Of a DNA stretch of 64,000 nt, positions 16,329 to 24,618 are shown one piece after another. Numbering within the stretch: the stretch's first letter is position 1; each line of letters begins with the position of its first letter. Made by a program: the position numbers and the translations under genes. Source of the DNA: Micromonospora sp045209745 (lineage in GTDB: Bacteria > Actinomycetota > Actinomycetes > Mycobacteriales > Micromonosporaceae); NCBI RefSeq assembly GCF_045209745.1, contig NZ_CP109273.1, positions 6,262,001-6,326,000 of the forward strand, read 5' to 3'. The notes below the pieces were generated by a model. It ran no database searches and had not been told where the DNA came from. It saw only the letters and a program-made list of their open reading frames with translations.

Positions 16329-16988
16329 ATGCGTACCGATCTGATCCGTAAGACCGCTCTGACCGCTGCTGGGCTCGCCTTCACCGGCGGCGCCATCGCC
16401 GGCCCCGTCACCGCCGCCTACGCCGCGTCCGACGCCAAGCCCGCCACCCAGACCCAGACCGACCGCAAGCCCGCCGGTGAGCGTCAGCTGGGTGTGCGCT
16501 ACGAGGCGCAGCCGAACTTCTACTACTGCGGCCCCGCCGCCGCCCGTAACGCCCTGAGCGTGCAGGGCAAGGACATCAGCATCGACGCCATGGCCAAGGA
16601 AATGGGCACCACCGAGGCCGGCACCGACTCCATCAACGACATCACCCCGGTCCTGAACAAGGAAACCGGTAAGAACGACGCCTACCGCAGCGTCGAGATC
16701 AGCACCCCCGCCGCTGATACCAAGCAGACCGACACCCTGCGCGCCGACATCGTCAAGACCGTCGACGACGGCCGCGCCATGGTCGCCAACATCGCCGGCA
16801 CCAGCGTCGACACCAACGGCGACGTGCACTCCTTCGAAGGCGGGCACTACATCAGCGTCGTCGGCTACCGCGATGGCGGCAACGTGGTGAAGATCGCCGA
16901 CTCCGCCGACCCCAACACCGCCTCCTACGAGATCACCACCGAGCGCCTCGCCGACTGGATCGCCACCCGCGGCTACGCCACCAGCTGA
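16329..16988 (+). CDS. Secreted C39-like cysteine peptidase
   Basis: A 219-residue exported protein. The signal peptide (about 1-33, ending YAAS) precedes a papain-like C39_2 domain: catalytic Cys67 in FYYCGPAAA, His173 in GGHYISVVGY and Asp191 in IADSADP. The length and arrangement match the stand-alone actinobacterial C39 family, distinct from the bacteriocin-exporter type. It probably cleaves peptides or peptidoglycan cross-links outside the membrane. CAGAGGAG lies 11 nt before the ATG. It has an unusually long structured leader and is closed by a perfect hairpin, so it is a single-gene unit. Confidence 0.88.
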   Translation: MRTDLIRKTALTAAGLAFTGGAIAGPVTAAYAASDAKPATQTQTDRKPAGERQLGVRYEAQPNFYYCGPAAARNALSVQGKDISIDAMAKEMGTTEAGTDSINDITPVLNKETGKNDAYRSVEISTPAADTKQTDTLRADIVKTVDDGRAMVANIAGTSVDTNGDVHSFEGGHYISVVGYRDGGNVVKIADSADPNTASYEITTERLADWIATRGYATS

Positions 16989-17022
16989 CCCACCGCGCCA
17001 CGCACCACACGAGCACCACACC

Positions 17023-17060
17023 ACGAAGGGCCGGACCCCACCAGGGGCCCGGCCCTTCGT
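17023..17060. terminator. Bidirectional hairpin terminator
   Basis: ACGAAGGGCCGG (17023-17034) pairs perfectly with CCGGCCCTTCGT (17049-17060) over a 14-nt loop, between the convergent C39 peptidase gene and the lyase operon. Confidence 0.85.
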
Positions 17061-17131
17061 CGTCGGCGACCACCGCGTTGGCCGCGGCCGTGGTCCCGGG
17101 GCGGCAACGCCGAGCCCGCCGACAGCGACGC

Positions 17132-17953
17132 TCAGGCGGTGTAGCGGGCGGCCAGGTCCACGGTGCGTCGGGCCGCCGCGACCATCGCCCGGTCGGCGAA
17201 CCGGCCGTCCGGCAGCACCACCGTCCCCGAGTCCCGTCGGTGCGCCTCGGCCACCGCGGCCAGCAGCTCCGCGGCGCGGGCCACCTCCCGATCGGCCGGC
17301 CGGAACGCCTCGACGATCACCGGCAGTTGGCGCGGGTGGATCGCCGCGCGGCCGAGGAAGCCGAGCCGCCGACCCACCGCGCAGGAGGCGGCCAGACCGG
17401 CGACGTCGGCGACGTCCGCGTACACCGACATCGCCGGCGGGACCAGACCGGCGGCGCGGGCCGCCACCACCACCCGACCTCGCGCCCAGAGCAACCCGTC
17501 GTCGTCGCTCACCCCGAGGTCCGAGCGGAGGTCGGCCTCGCCGAGCCCGATCGAGGCCACCGCGGGGTGGGCGGACGCGATCGGGTACGCCGCCTCCAGC
17601 CCGAGCGCCGACTCGACCAGCGGGTGCAGCGGCACGTCGACCCGGTCGGCGAGCGCCGCCACCGTCGCGGCCGACTCCACCTTCGGCAGCCGCAGCCCGG
17701 CCAGCCCGGGCCGACCGGACACCGCGGCCAGGTCGGCGTCGACGTCCGGCCCGGTCAGCTCGTTGACCCGGACCTGCACCGGCACCGGCTGCACCTCGGC
17801 GAGGAACTCGGCGACAGCGTCCCGGGCGTACGTCTTACGCCCGGCGACGACGGCGTCCTCAAGGTCGAGGATGACCGCGTCAGCACCCGAGGCGACCGCC
17901 TTGGCGAACCGGTCCGGGCGGTCGCCGGGCACGTAGAGCCAGCTGAGCAGCAT
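17132..17953 (-). CDS. HpcH/HpaI-CitE family CoA-ester lyase, last gene of the catabolic operon
   Basis: A 273-residue TIM-barrel lyase of the citrate lyase beta-subunit/malyl-CoA lyase family. Landmarks are YVPGDRPDRFAKAVASGADA then VILDLEDAV (Mg-binding acids), VQVRVNEL (Arg for the substrate carboxylate), VESALGLEAAYPI, and the C-terminal RAAIHPRQLPVI. It should split or form a C-C bond in a beta-hydroxyacyl-CoA thioester. The ATG overlaps the stop of the CoA transferase by one base (TGATG), so the two likely act in sequence, first making the CoA ester and then cleaving it. The substrate is unknown. Confidence 0.88.
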   Translation of the reverse strand: MLLSWLYVPGDRPDRFAKAVASGADAVILDLEDAVVAGRKTYARDAVAEFLAEVQPVPVQVRVNELTGPDVDADLAAVSGRPGLAGLRLPKVESAATVAALADRVDVPLHPLVESALGLEAAYPIASAHPAVASIGLGEADLRSDLGVSDDDGLLWARGRVVVAARAAGLVPPAMSVYADVADVAGLAASCAVGRRLGFLGRAAIHPRQLPVIVEAFRPADREVARAAELLAAVAEAHRRDSGTVVLPDGRFADRAMVAAARRTVDLAARYTA

Positions 17954-19140
17954 CAGAGCACGCCCCGCTCGCGCAGCGCGGCCAGTTCGTCGGCGCTCAG
18001 GCCGAGCGCGCCGAACACCGCGTCGGTGTCCTGGCCGTGCCGCCGGCCGGCGTGCCGGATCTCCCCCGGCGTGTCGGTGAGCCGGAACGGCACGTTCTGC
18101 ATCCGCACCTCGCCCAACTCCTCGTCCGGGACGCTGTGCACGGTGCCCAGCGCGGCGTACTGCGGGTCGGCGAGGATGTCCCGCACGTCGTAGACCGGCG
18201 CGACCGCCGCCTGCGCCGCCTCGAACGCGGCGACCACCTCGTCCCGGTCCCGCTTCGCCACCCAGGCGCTCACCGCGGCGTCCAACTCGTCGGCGTGCGC
18301 CGCTCGGCCACTGCCGGTGGCGAACCACGGCTCGTCGATCAGCTCGGGTCGGCCGACCAGCCGCAGCACCCGCTCCGCGATGCTCTGTGCGCTGGTGGAG
18401 ACCGCCACCCAGCGCCCGTCCGCGCACCGATAGGTGTTGCGCGGGGCGTTGTTGTTGGACCGGTTGCCCAGCCGGGGCTGGATGTAGCCGAGCTGGTCGT
18501 ACCAGGTGATCTGTGGACCGAGCATCGCCATGATCGGCTCGATGATGGCGAGATCCACCACCTGCCCGACACCGGTGGCGTCCCGGGCCCGCAGGGCCAG
18601 CATCACCGCGTACGCGGCGGCGAGCGCGCTCACCGAATCGGCCAGCCCGAACGGGGGCAGGGTGGGTGGGCCGTCCGGCTCCCCGGTGGCTGCGGCGAAG
18701 CCGCTCATCGCCTCGGCGAGGGTGCCGAAGCCGGGCCGGCGGGCGTACGGGCCGACCTGCCCGAAACCGCTGATCCGGGTAATGACCAGCCGGGGGTTGA
18801 CCGCGTGCAACTCGGCCGGGCCGAGCCCCCACCGCTCCAGCGTGCCCGGGCGGAAGTTCTCCACCAGCACGTCGGCGTCGGCGAGCAGCCGGCGCAGCAG
18901 CGCGGCGCCGTCCGGATCGGACAGGTTGAGGGTGACGGTCCGCTTGTTGCGGCCGAGCACCTTCCACCAGAGCCCGACGCCGTCGCGGGCCGGGCCGTGC
19001 CCCCGCGACGGGTCCGGCTTGGCGGGGTGCTCCACCTTGACCACGTCGGCGCCGAAGTCGCCGAGGAACGCCGCGGCGAGCGGCCCGGCGAAGAGGGTGG
19101 CCAGGTCGACGACCTTGATCCCGTCCAGGGGCGCGGTCAC
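17953..19140 (-). CDS. CaiB/BaiF family CoA transferase
   Basis: A 395-residue class III CoA transferase. The N-terminal LDGIKVVDLATLFAGPLAAA, VKVEHP, NKRTVTLNL, ENFRPGTLERWGL, ISGFGQVGPYARRPGF and the catalytic Asp region GVGQVVDLAIIEPI are all present, and the length is normal. It transfers CoA between carboxylic acids and would activate an acid released earlier in the pathway. The GTG at 19140 overlaps the stop of the fusion gene upstream (GTGA). It is followed directly by the CitE-type lyase. The pairing of a class III transferase with a CitE lyase is known from citramalate, malate and related acid degradation. Confidence 0.92.
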   Translation of the reverse strand: MTAPLDGIKVVDLATLFAGPLAAAFLGDFGADVVKVEHPAKPDPSRGHGPARDGVGLWWKVLGRNKRTVTLNLSDPDGAALLRRLLADADVLVENFRPGTLERWGLGPAELHAVNPRLVITRISGFGQVGPYARRPGFGTLAEAMSGFAAATGEPDGPPTLPPFGLADSVSALAAAYAVMLALRARDATGVGQVVDLAIIEPIMAMLGPQITWYDQLGYIQPRLGNRSNNNAPRNTYRCADGRWVAVSTSAQSIAERVLRLVGRPELIDEPWFATGSGRAAHADELDAAVSAWVAKRDRDEVVAAFEAAQAAVAPVYDVRDILADPQYAALGTVHSVPDEELGEVRMQNVPFRLTDTPGEIRHAGRRHGQDTDAVFGALGLSADELAALRERGVL

Positions 19141-21116
19141 CGGGTCACCTCCACCGTCTCGGGCGCCACAGCAGGGTCGGGCACCAGGTCCGCGGCGCAG
19201 CGGAAGCCGACCTGCTCGGAGCGGGTGAGCCCGGCGCCGGTCAGCAGCAGCTTCACCGAGACGTTTGCGGGCTGCGGGCCGCCGTCGAGGTACCAGTCGG
19301 AGCCGTCCGCCCGGTGCCCGGCGCCGCCCTTGAGGATGGCGAACCGGGTACGCCCGTCGGAGTGCTCGCTCTCGGTCAGGTTCCACACCAGCGGTTCCCG
19401 GCGGACGAGCAGTCCCGCCTCGGCGGCCACCTGCCACTCGTCCTCGGTGGGCAGCCGCAGCCCGGCCCACGCCGCGTACGCCCTGGCGTCGGCCAACTCC
19501 ACCCCGGTCACCGCGGCGTCGGCCGGTCCGCGCCCCGCGGTGAACCGCTCGGGACGCACCGGCCGGTAGTCGGTGGCGCGCAGGAACTCGGCGTACTCGC
19601 CGTGGGTGACCTCGTAGGTGGCGATGGCGAACCGTTCGAGCCGGACGCTGCGGCGCAGCGTGCCGGTGTGGTGCAGCCGGGGCGGCAGTGGCTTCCACTC
19701 GTCGACGTAGGGCGCCTCGCCGTACAGCCCGGTCTCCCGCACCCGGTGCCGGACCACCAGCTCCCGGCGGCCGGCCTCGACGGCGGTCATGCCTCCCGGC
19801 ACCTGCGGCCGGGGTGCCCACGGAGTCCGGACGCGCACCGCGGCGCGGGCCGGGAAGGACGGGTCACCGGTGGGCGGCTCGTGCCGGTGCGCGGCGGCGC
19901 CGGTCACCACCACGGCGGCGATGGAGCCGGCCGGCAGCGGCCCGCCCACCGCCAGCCGACCGTCGGTGGTCTCGGTGACGCTCAGCTCGGCGCCGGTGAC
20001 CAGGTCGACGAAGCGTCGGCCGGCCCGGGCCTCGGTGACCAGCCACGGTCCGTCGTGGTCCGCGCCCCGGTTCACCACCGTCCACAGTGGTTCGTCGTCG
20101 TGCGTCCAGCGGGACGCGTACACCTGGCCCGCGCCGGGGTGGTCGGCGAGCGGGACCCAGTCCTCGGCGCGCAACCACGCCGCGTGGCTGGCCTGCACCC
20201 GGCGCATCGCCCGCAGCACCGCCCGGTCCCGGTCGTTCCAGCCGACCCAGACGCCGAAGACGCTCTCCCACACCAGCACCCCCACGCCGTTGAGCCAGGC
20301 GGAGTGCAACTCGTCGAGGTGGTCGCGGTGCCAGCGGCGGGTGTGGTGCAGCACGTGCCGCCGCTCGAACCACTTCGCCCGCAGCACGCCGGGCACCTCG
20401 GAGTCAGCGAACCACTGCGCCCAGGACATCGCGTGGTCGGCGATCCGGGCCAGCGGGACCCGGCTCTCGCCTTCGAGGACCATGCCGGGGCGGACGGCGT
20501 CCAGCGCGGCCCGCAGCTCTCCGGCGCCCTCCTTGAGGGTGTCCAGGAAGACTCCGTCGACGCCGAGCTTGCCGGCCAGCGCCGCGACCTCCTCGGCGTC
20601 GCTGCCCGGCTCGCGGCGGGTGCCGGTGTCCCACGGGTTGTAGTCGATGAAGACCCGCACCCCACGCTCCTGAAACGCCCGCACCACCTCGGGCAGTTCC
20701 GGCACGTCCCGGTACCAGTCGAACTGGTTACGGTCGTCCAGGCCGACCACCGGGTACGCGTGCCAGAGCACCACCCCGTCGAAGCCCCCGAAGTCCCGTC
20801 CGGCCGCGTCGAGGAACTCGGCGACGGTGAAGACACCGCGCTCGTGGTCATAGAGCGCCTCGTCCCAGAGCCAGGCCAGGCAGACGCTGAAGCAGTCGCC
20901 GGCGATCTCGTCGTAGTGCGCGCCGGTGTAGCCGATCCGGGCCCTGGCATCGGCCCGCCAGCGGGTGAGTTGCTCCCGCCAGGCCGGCCAGTCGGCCGGG
21001 TCGTCCGGTGTGGCGAAGATCTTCGCCTCGTCCAGCGTGGTCAGGTCGGCGTGCCCGCCGAGTGGCACCTCCGTCGGCCGGTCGATCGGGCGCGGGACGT
21101 ACGGGCTGAAGCTCAC
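19137..21116 (-). CDS. TIM-barrel (glycosidase-like) and formylglycine-enzyme-like (SUMF1) fusion
   Basis: A 659-residue two-part protein. Residues about 1-420 read as a glycoside-hydrolase-like beta/alpha barrel (GDCFSVCLAWLWDEALY, FDGVVLWHAYPVVGLDD, VRVFIDYNPWDTGT, VDGVFLDTLKEGA, MVLEGES, WLNGVGVLVWESVFG), followed by a beta domain. Residues about 490-650 match the FGE-sulfatase/C-type-lectin fold (YEVTHGEYAEFLRATDYRPV, GLRLPTEDEWQVAAEAG, VWNLTES, QVGFRCAADL). Apart from the structural Cys in GFRCA, the copper-binding Cys pair of true formylglycine generators is absent, so this part is probably a binding module. The GTG start overlaps the ribokinase stop. The substrate may be the glycoside imported by the operon. 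Confidence 0.75.
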   Translation of the reverse strand: MSFSPYVPRPIDRPTEVPLGGHADLTTLDEAKIFATPDDPADWPAWREQLTRWRADARARIGYTGAHYDEIAGDCFSVCLAWLWDEALYDHERGVFTVAEFLDAAGRDFGGFDGVVLWHAYPVVGLDDRNQFDWYRDVPELPEVVRAFQERGVRVFIDYNPWDTGTRREPGSDAEEVAALAGKLGVDGVFLDTLKEGAGELRAALDAVRPGMVLEGESRVPLARIADHAMSWAQWFADSEVPGVLRAKWFERRHVLHHTRRWHRDHLDELHSAWLNGVGVLVWESVFGVWVGWNDRDRAVLRAMRRVQASHAAWLRAEDWVPLADHPGAGQVYASRWTHDDEPLWTVVNRGADHDGPWLVTEARAGRRFVDLVTGAELSVTETTDGRLAVGGPLPAGSIAAVVVTGAAAHRHEPPTGDPSFPARAAVRVRTPWAPRPQVPGGMTAVEAGRRELVVRHRVRETGLYGEAPYVDEWKPLPPRLHHTGTLRRSVRLERFAIATYEVTHGEYAEFLRATDYRPVRPERFTAGRGPADAAVTGVELADARAYAAWAGLRLPTEDEWQVAAEAGLLVRREPLVWNLTESEHSDGRTRFAILKGGAGHRADGSDWYLDGGPQPANVSVKLLLTGAGLTRSEQVGFRCAADLVPDPAVAPETVEVTR

Positions 21117-22051
21117 GGGGTACCTCGGTAGGTCGCGTCGTAGAGGGCGTCGATGGCGGACCGCTCGGGCAGGGAGGTGGACGCGCCGGGACGCTGAGCG
21201 CAGGCCGCACCGGCAGCGCACGCCCAGCGCAGGCTCGCCGTGACGGTGTCTTCGGTGCTGGCGCCGCCGCGCTCGGCCCAGCCCACGGCGAGCGCGCCGG
21301 TGAAGGCGTCACCCGCCGCGGTGGTGTCCACCGCGTCGATGCGCGGGGCCGGGACCGTCAGGCGCAGACCGCGCCGGTCGGCGTACGCGGCACCGCGCGC
21401 GCCGCGGGTCAGCACCACCCGGGGCACCAGCTCCACCAGGGCGTCGAGCAGCACCGGCGGGTCGTCGGAGAAGACCCCGGCCACGACCGCCGCCTCGTGT
21501 TCGTTGACCACCAGCACGTCGACCAGGTCGAGCAGCTCTGTCGGCAGCACGGCGGCCGGCGCGGCGTTCAACACGACGGTGGTGCCCTCCGCCCGGCCCC
21601 AGTCGGCCGCCCGGACCACGGCGGCCAGCGGCACCTCCAGTTGGAGCAGCAGCACGTCCGCCGCGGCGATCGTCGCCCGGTCGTCGGCGTCCAGCTCGGT
21701 CAACGTGCCGTTGGCGCCGGGTGCGACCACGATGAAGTTCTCCGCGTCCCGGTCGACGGCGATCAGTGCGATGCCAGAGGGACCGGCGACGGTCCGCAGG
21801 CCGCGAACGTCGACCCCCGCGCCGACCAGGCTCGTCCGCATCTGCGTACCGAACTCGTCGTCGCCGACCGCGCCCACGAAGTCGCAGGCGGCACCGGCCC
21901 GTGCGGCCGCGATCGCCTGGTTGGCGCCCTTGCCGCCGGGCACGGTCCGGAAGTTCTCGCCCAGCACCGTCTCGCCGGGGCGGGGCAGCCGCGATGCCGT
22001 CACCACCAGGTCCAGGTTGCTGCTGCCCACCACCGCCACGCGCGCGCTCAT
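21113..22051 (-). CDS. Ribokinase-like PfkB carbohydrate kinase
   Basis: A 312-residue PfkB kinase close to ribokinase. The N-terminus VAVVGSSNLDLVVTASRLPRP with GGKGANQAIAAARAGA is the ribokinase sugar-binding signature, and DTTAAGDAFTGALA supplies the anion hole and catalytic Asp. NEHEAAVVAG and VVLTRGARGAA are the usual nucleotide-binding elements. It should phosphorylate ribose or a similar pentose at O5. AAAGGAG lies 8 nt before the ATG. The presence of two ADP-ribosylglycohydrolase-like genes just upstream suggests that it captures ribose liberated from a ribosyl compound. Confidence 0.9.
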   Translation of the reverse strand: MSARVAVVGSSNLDLVVTASRLPRPGETVLGENFRTVPGGKGANQAIAAARAGAACDFVGAVGDDEFGTQMRTSLVGAGVDVRGLRTVAGPSGIALIAVDRDAENFIVVAPGANGTLTELDADDRATIAAADVLLLQLEVPLAAVVRAADWGRAEGTTVVLNAAPAAVLPTELLDLVDVLVVNEHEAAVVAGVFSDDPPVLLDALVELVPRVVLTRGARGAAYADRRGLRLTVPAPRIDAVDTTAAGDAFTGALAVGWAERGGASTEDTVTASLRWACAAGAACAQRPGASTSLPERSAIDALYDATYRGTP

Positions 22052-22082
22052 GCCGCGCTCCTTTCCGTACACCGGTGCTGGT

Positions 22083-23435
22083 TCACGAACCGCTCCCCGG
22101 CTGGGCCAGGGCCCGGGTCCGCTCGGCCAGCTCGTCGAAGCCGATCCCGTCGAAGCCGGCGATGCTGCTGGCCAGGCGGTTATGCAGCGGGGCGACCCAC
22201 CGCGTCGGCAGCCCGGACGCCCCGGTGAGCGCACCGGTGACCGCGCCCACCGTCGCGCCGGTCGAGTCGGTGTCCCAGCCGCCGCTGACCACCGCGGTGA
22301 TGGACCGCTCCAGGTCGCCGCGGCCGTACGCCAGCGCGGCGGCCACCAGCGCGGCGTTGTTGCGCACATGCACCCAGTGCAGGTGGCCGTGCCGGACGTA
22401 CAGCTCGTCGACCACGCGTTCCCAGTCGTCGGTCCCCGCACCGAGTGCGCGGGCCTCGCGGACCGTAGCCGTGAACCGACTGCGCGGCGGCAGCACCGCC
22501 TCGCCGGCGTCCAGCACCTCGTCCACGCTCCCGGCGACCGGCGCGGCGGCGGCCAGGGCGGCGGCCCAGATCGCGCCGTGCACCCCGCCCCGGACGTGGC
22601 TGACGGTGGCGTCCCGCCAGGCCAGCTCAGCGGCCCGGTCCGGCCGGCCGGGGTTGACCCAGCCGTACAGATCGGTGCGGATCTGCGCGCCGATCCACTC
22701 CCGGAACGGGTTGTGCCGACGGGCGCTCTGCGGTGGAGCGAACCCGAGCAACAGATTCCGGTACGCCACCCGCTCGGCGGTGAAGACCCGCCCGCCGGGC
22801 AGCCAGTCCAGCCACGCCTGCGCCACGTCGGCGCTGGTGAAGTCGCGACCGTGCGTCTCCAGCACCCGCAGGGCCAGCAGCGCGTAGTTCAGGTCGTCGT
22901 CCTCGGGCATGCCGTCGATGTTCTCGGCGAGGCTGGTCGGCGCGCTGCGCCGGTTCCACGGCCAGCGGTCGGCGACCTCGGCCGGCAGCCCCTTCGCGGT
23001 GAACCAGTCACGCAGCGGCCACCGGTCGGTCGCGGTGAGGATCTCCCGGATCCCCTCCCGGGGGATCTTCTCCACCGGCTTGCCGAGCAGGCAGCCGGCC
23101 GCCCGGCCGAGCCACGCGCCGTGCAGCCGGTCGTGCGTCACGTCGGTCGGCAGCGACCAGGTCGCCGGCCAATCGGCCCGGAGCGCGTTCAGGTCGTCCG
23201 GCTCGTCGTCGGCGGCCACCGCGGGCAGCGCGTCGGCGGCGTCCAACAGCTCCGCCGCGAGCGCCCGCAGCGCCGGCGACGCCGGGGTCGACGACGCCCC
23301 ACTGACCGGCGGGGCCAGGTCCCCGCCGGCCGCCGACCACCGCCGGGCGAGGGCCGCGACGTCGCGGCCCTCGTCGCGGCTGGACGCCAACTCGTGCGGC
23401 AGCAGGTCCTCCGGTTGAACCCAGGTGATCCTCAC
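22083..23435 (-). CDS. ADP-ribosylglycohydrolase-family protein A
   Basis: A 450-residue all-helical hydrolase. The domain begins near residue 100 (DRLHGAWLGRAAGCLLGKPVE), with metal-site residues in MPEDDDLNYALLAL and, near the C-terminus, SGGWDTDSTGATVGAVTGAL (the DxDS motif). These bind two Mg ions in the DraG/ARH fold, which cleaves N- or O-ribosyl bonds. Residues 1-95 are an extra N-terminal extension without recognisable motifs. The GTG start overlaps the previous stop (GTGA). It is a distant paralogue of the next protein, which implies two ribosyl bonds or a heterodimer. The operon context favours small-molecule ribosides over protein ADP-ribose. Confidence 0.85.
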   Translation of the reverse strand: MRITWVQPEDLLPHELASSRDEGRDVAALARRWSAAGGDLAPPVSGASSTPASPALRALAAELLDAADALPAVAADDEPDDLNALRADWPATWSLPTDVTHDRLHGAWLGRAAGCLLGKPVEKIPREGIREILTATDRWPLRDWFTAKGLPAEVADRWPWNRRSAPTSLAENIDGMPEDDDLNYALLALRVLETHGRDFTSADVAQAWLDWLPGGRVFTAERVAYRNLLLGFAPPQSARRHNPFREWIGAQIRTDLYGWVNPGRPDRAAELAWRDATVSHVRGGVHGAIWAAALAAAAPVAGSVDEVLDAGEAVLPPRSRFTATVREARALGAGTDDWERVVDELYVRHGHLHWVHVRNNAALVAAALAYGRGDLERSITAVVSGGWDTDSTGATVGAVTGALTGASGLPTRWVAPLHNRLASSIAGFDGIGFDELAERTRALAQPGSGS

Positions 23436-24616
23436 CGGGTCGACACCCCGTCCGATGCGTCCGCCACGGCCCGGCCTCCGCCACCGGCCAGCCCGGCGAA
23501 GCGCTCCGCCCGCCGGGCGAACCGGGCCTGGTCCCGCTCGAAGACCTCGCTGGCCACGGCCGCGAGGACCCGGGCCGGCTCCACCAGGTCGGTCTTGGAG
23601 GCGGTGGCGACCACCTCGGACCACTGCGCCGGCACCGCCGCGGCACCGCCGAGCGCCCCGGCGATGGCAGCGGCCATGGTGGCGGTGGAGTCGGCGTCCC
23701 GGCCGTAGTTGACCGCGCCGAGCACCGCCGGGCGGAACTCACCGCCGGCCACCACGAGCATGCCGATGGCCACCGGCAGCTCCTCGATGGCGTGCAGCCG
23801 GCTGGGCCGCCGCGCGCCGAGCCCGGGGCTCCGGTACTCCTCCCCCACCGTGTCGTAGGGGGCGACCGCGGCGCGCAGCGCCGGAATCGCCTGCTTCCAG
23901 TCGTGGTGGCTCCGGGCCTCCTTGACCACCGCGTCGATGGCCGCCCGGGTGCCGTCCCGGGCCAGGCCCAGCGCCGCCGTGACGACGTCCTCGACGCCCG
24001 CGCCGGGGGTCGCCGCCGCGGCGACCGCGGCCGCGAAGACGGCAGCGGCCTCCCGCCCGTAGCTGTGCTGGTGCGCCCCGGCGATCTCCACCGCCTCGGC
24101 GTACGCCCCGGCCGGATCGCCCGCGTTGACGATGCCGACCGGGGCCATGTACATGGCCGCACCACAGTTGACGATGTTGCCGACCCCGGCCTCACGCGGG
24201 TCCGCGTGAGCGTGGTGCAGGCGGGTGACCAGCCACCGCTCGGCGGCCGCGAGCCGGTGGAAGGTCACCCCGTCCCGCTCCAGGTCGGGGATGTAGACCA
24301 CCCGCTCGATCAGATCGGGGACCAGCAGTTCCACCACGTCGTACGCGTCGAGGTGGTCCCGTTTGGCCGCGTAGGCGCGGACCAGGGCGTGGGTCATCAA
24401 CGTGTCGTCGGTGATGTGCCCGTCGCCCTTGTGGTACGGCGCGAGCGGTCGCGCGGTGGCCCAGTCGGCGTGGTACGGGGGCACGATGCCCTCGACCCAG
24501 CCGCCGAACCGCGCGCGGATCTGCTCCGGCAGTGCCGTCTCGGTGGCGCCGCCCAGGGCGTCTCCGACCGCGGCGCCGACCAGGCAGCCGACCGATGTGT
24601 CGAGCAAGAGTGACAT
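23432..24616 (-). CDS. ADP-ribosylglycohydrolase-family protein B
   Basis: A 394-residue protein of compact DraG/ARH type: LDTSVGCLVGAAVGDALGGA at the N-terminus, DGHITDDTLMTHAL for the first metal acids, and NYGRDADSTATMAAAIAGAL for the second. The fold covers nearly the whole length, with no extension. The ATG at 24616 is preceded by TGAGGTAG, which lies inside the end of the binding-protein gene 2 nt upstream, and its stop overlaps protein A. Expected to hydrolyse a ribosyl bond in the cytoplasm after uptake by the ABC transporter encoded just before it. Confidence 0.9.
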   Translation of the reverse strand: MSLLLDTSVGCLVGAAVGDALGGATETALPEQIRARFGGWVEGIVPPYHADWATARPLAPYHKGDGHITDDTLMTHALVRAYAAKRDHLDAYDVVELLVPDLIERVVYIPDLERDGVTFHRLAAAERWLVTRLHHAHADPREAGVGNIVNCGAAMYMAPVGIVNAGDPAGAYAEAVEIAGAHQHSYGREAAAVFAAAVAAAATPGAGVEDVVTAALGLARDGTRAAIDAVVKEARSHHDWKQAIPALRAAVAPYDTVGEEYRSPGLGARRPSRLHAIEELPVAIGMLVVAGGEFRPAVLGAVNYGRDADSTATMAAAIAGALGGAAAVPAQWSEVVATASKTDLVEPARVLAAVASEVFERDQARFARRAERFAGLAGGGGRAVADASDGVSTR

Positions 24617-24618
24617 GT

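Noticed and set aside
12790..19200. Exact 21-base match TCGGGCACCAGGTCCGCGGCG at about 12790 and 19180
   Set aside because: The second copy encodes AADLVPD at the end of the FGE-like domain. The first may be a tiny fragment of a similar gene, but nothing else around it supports this.
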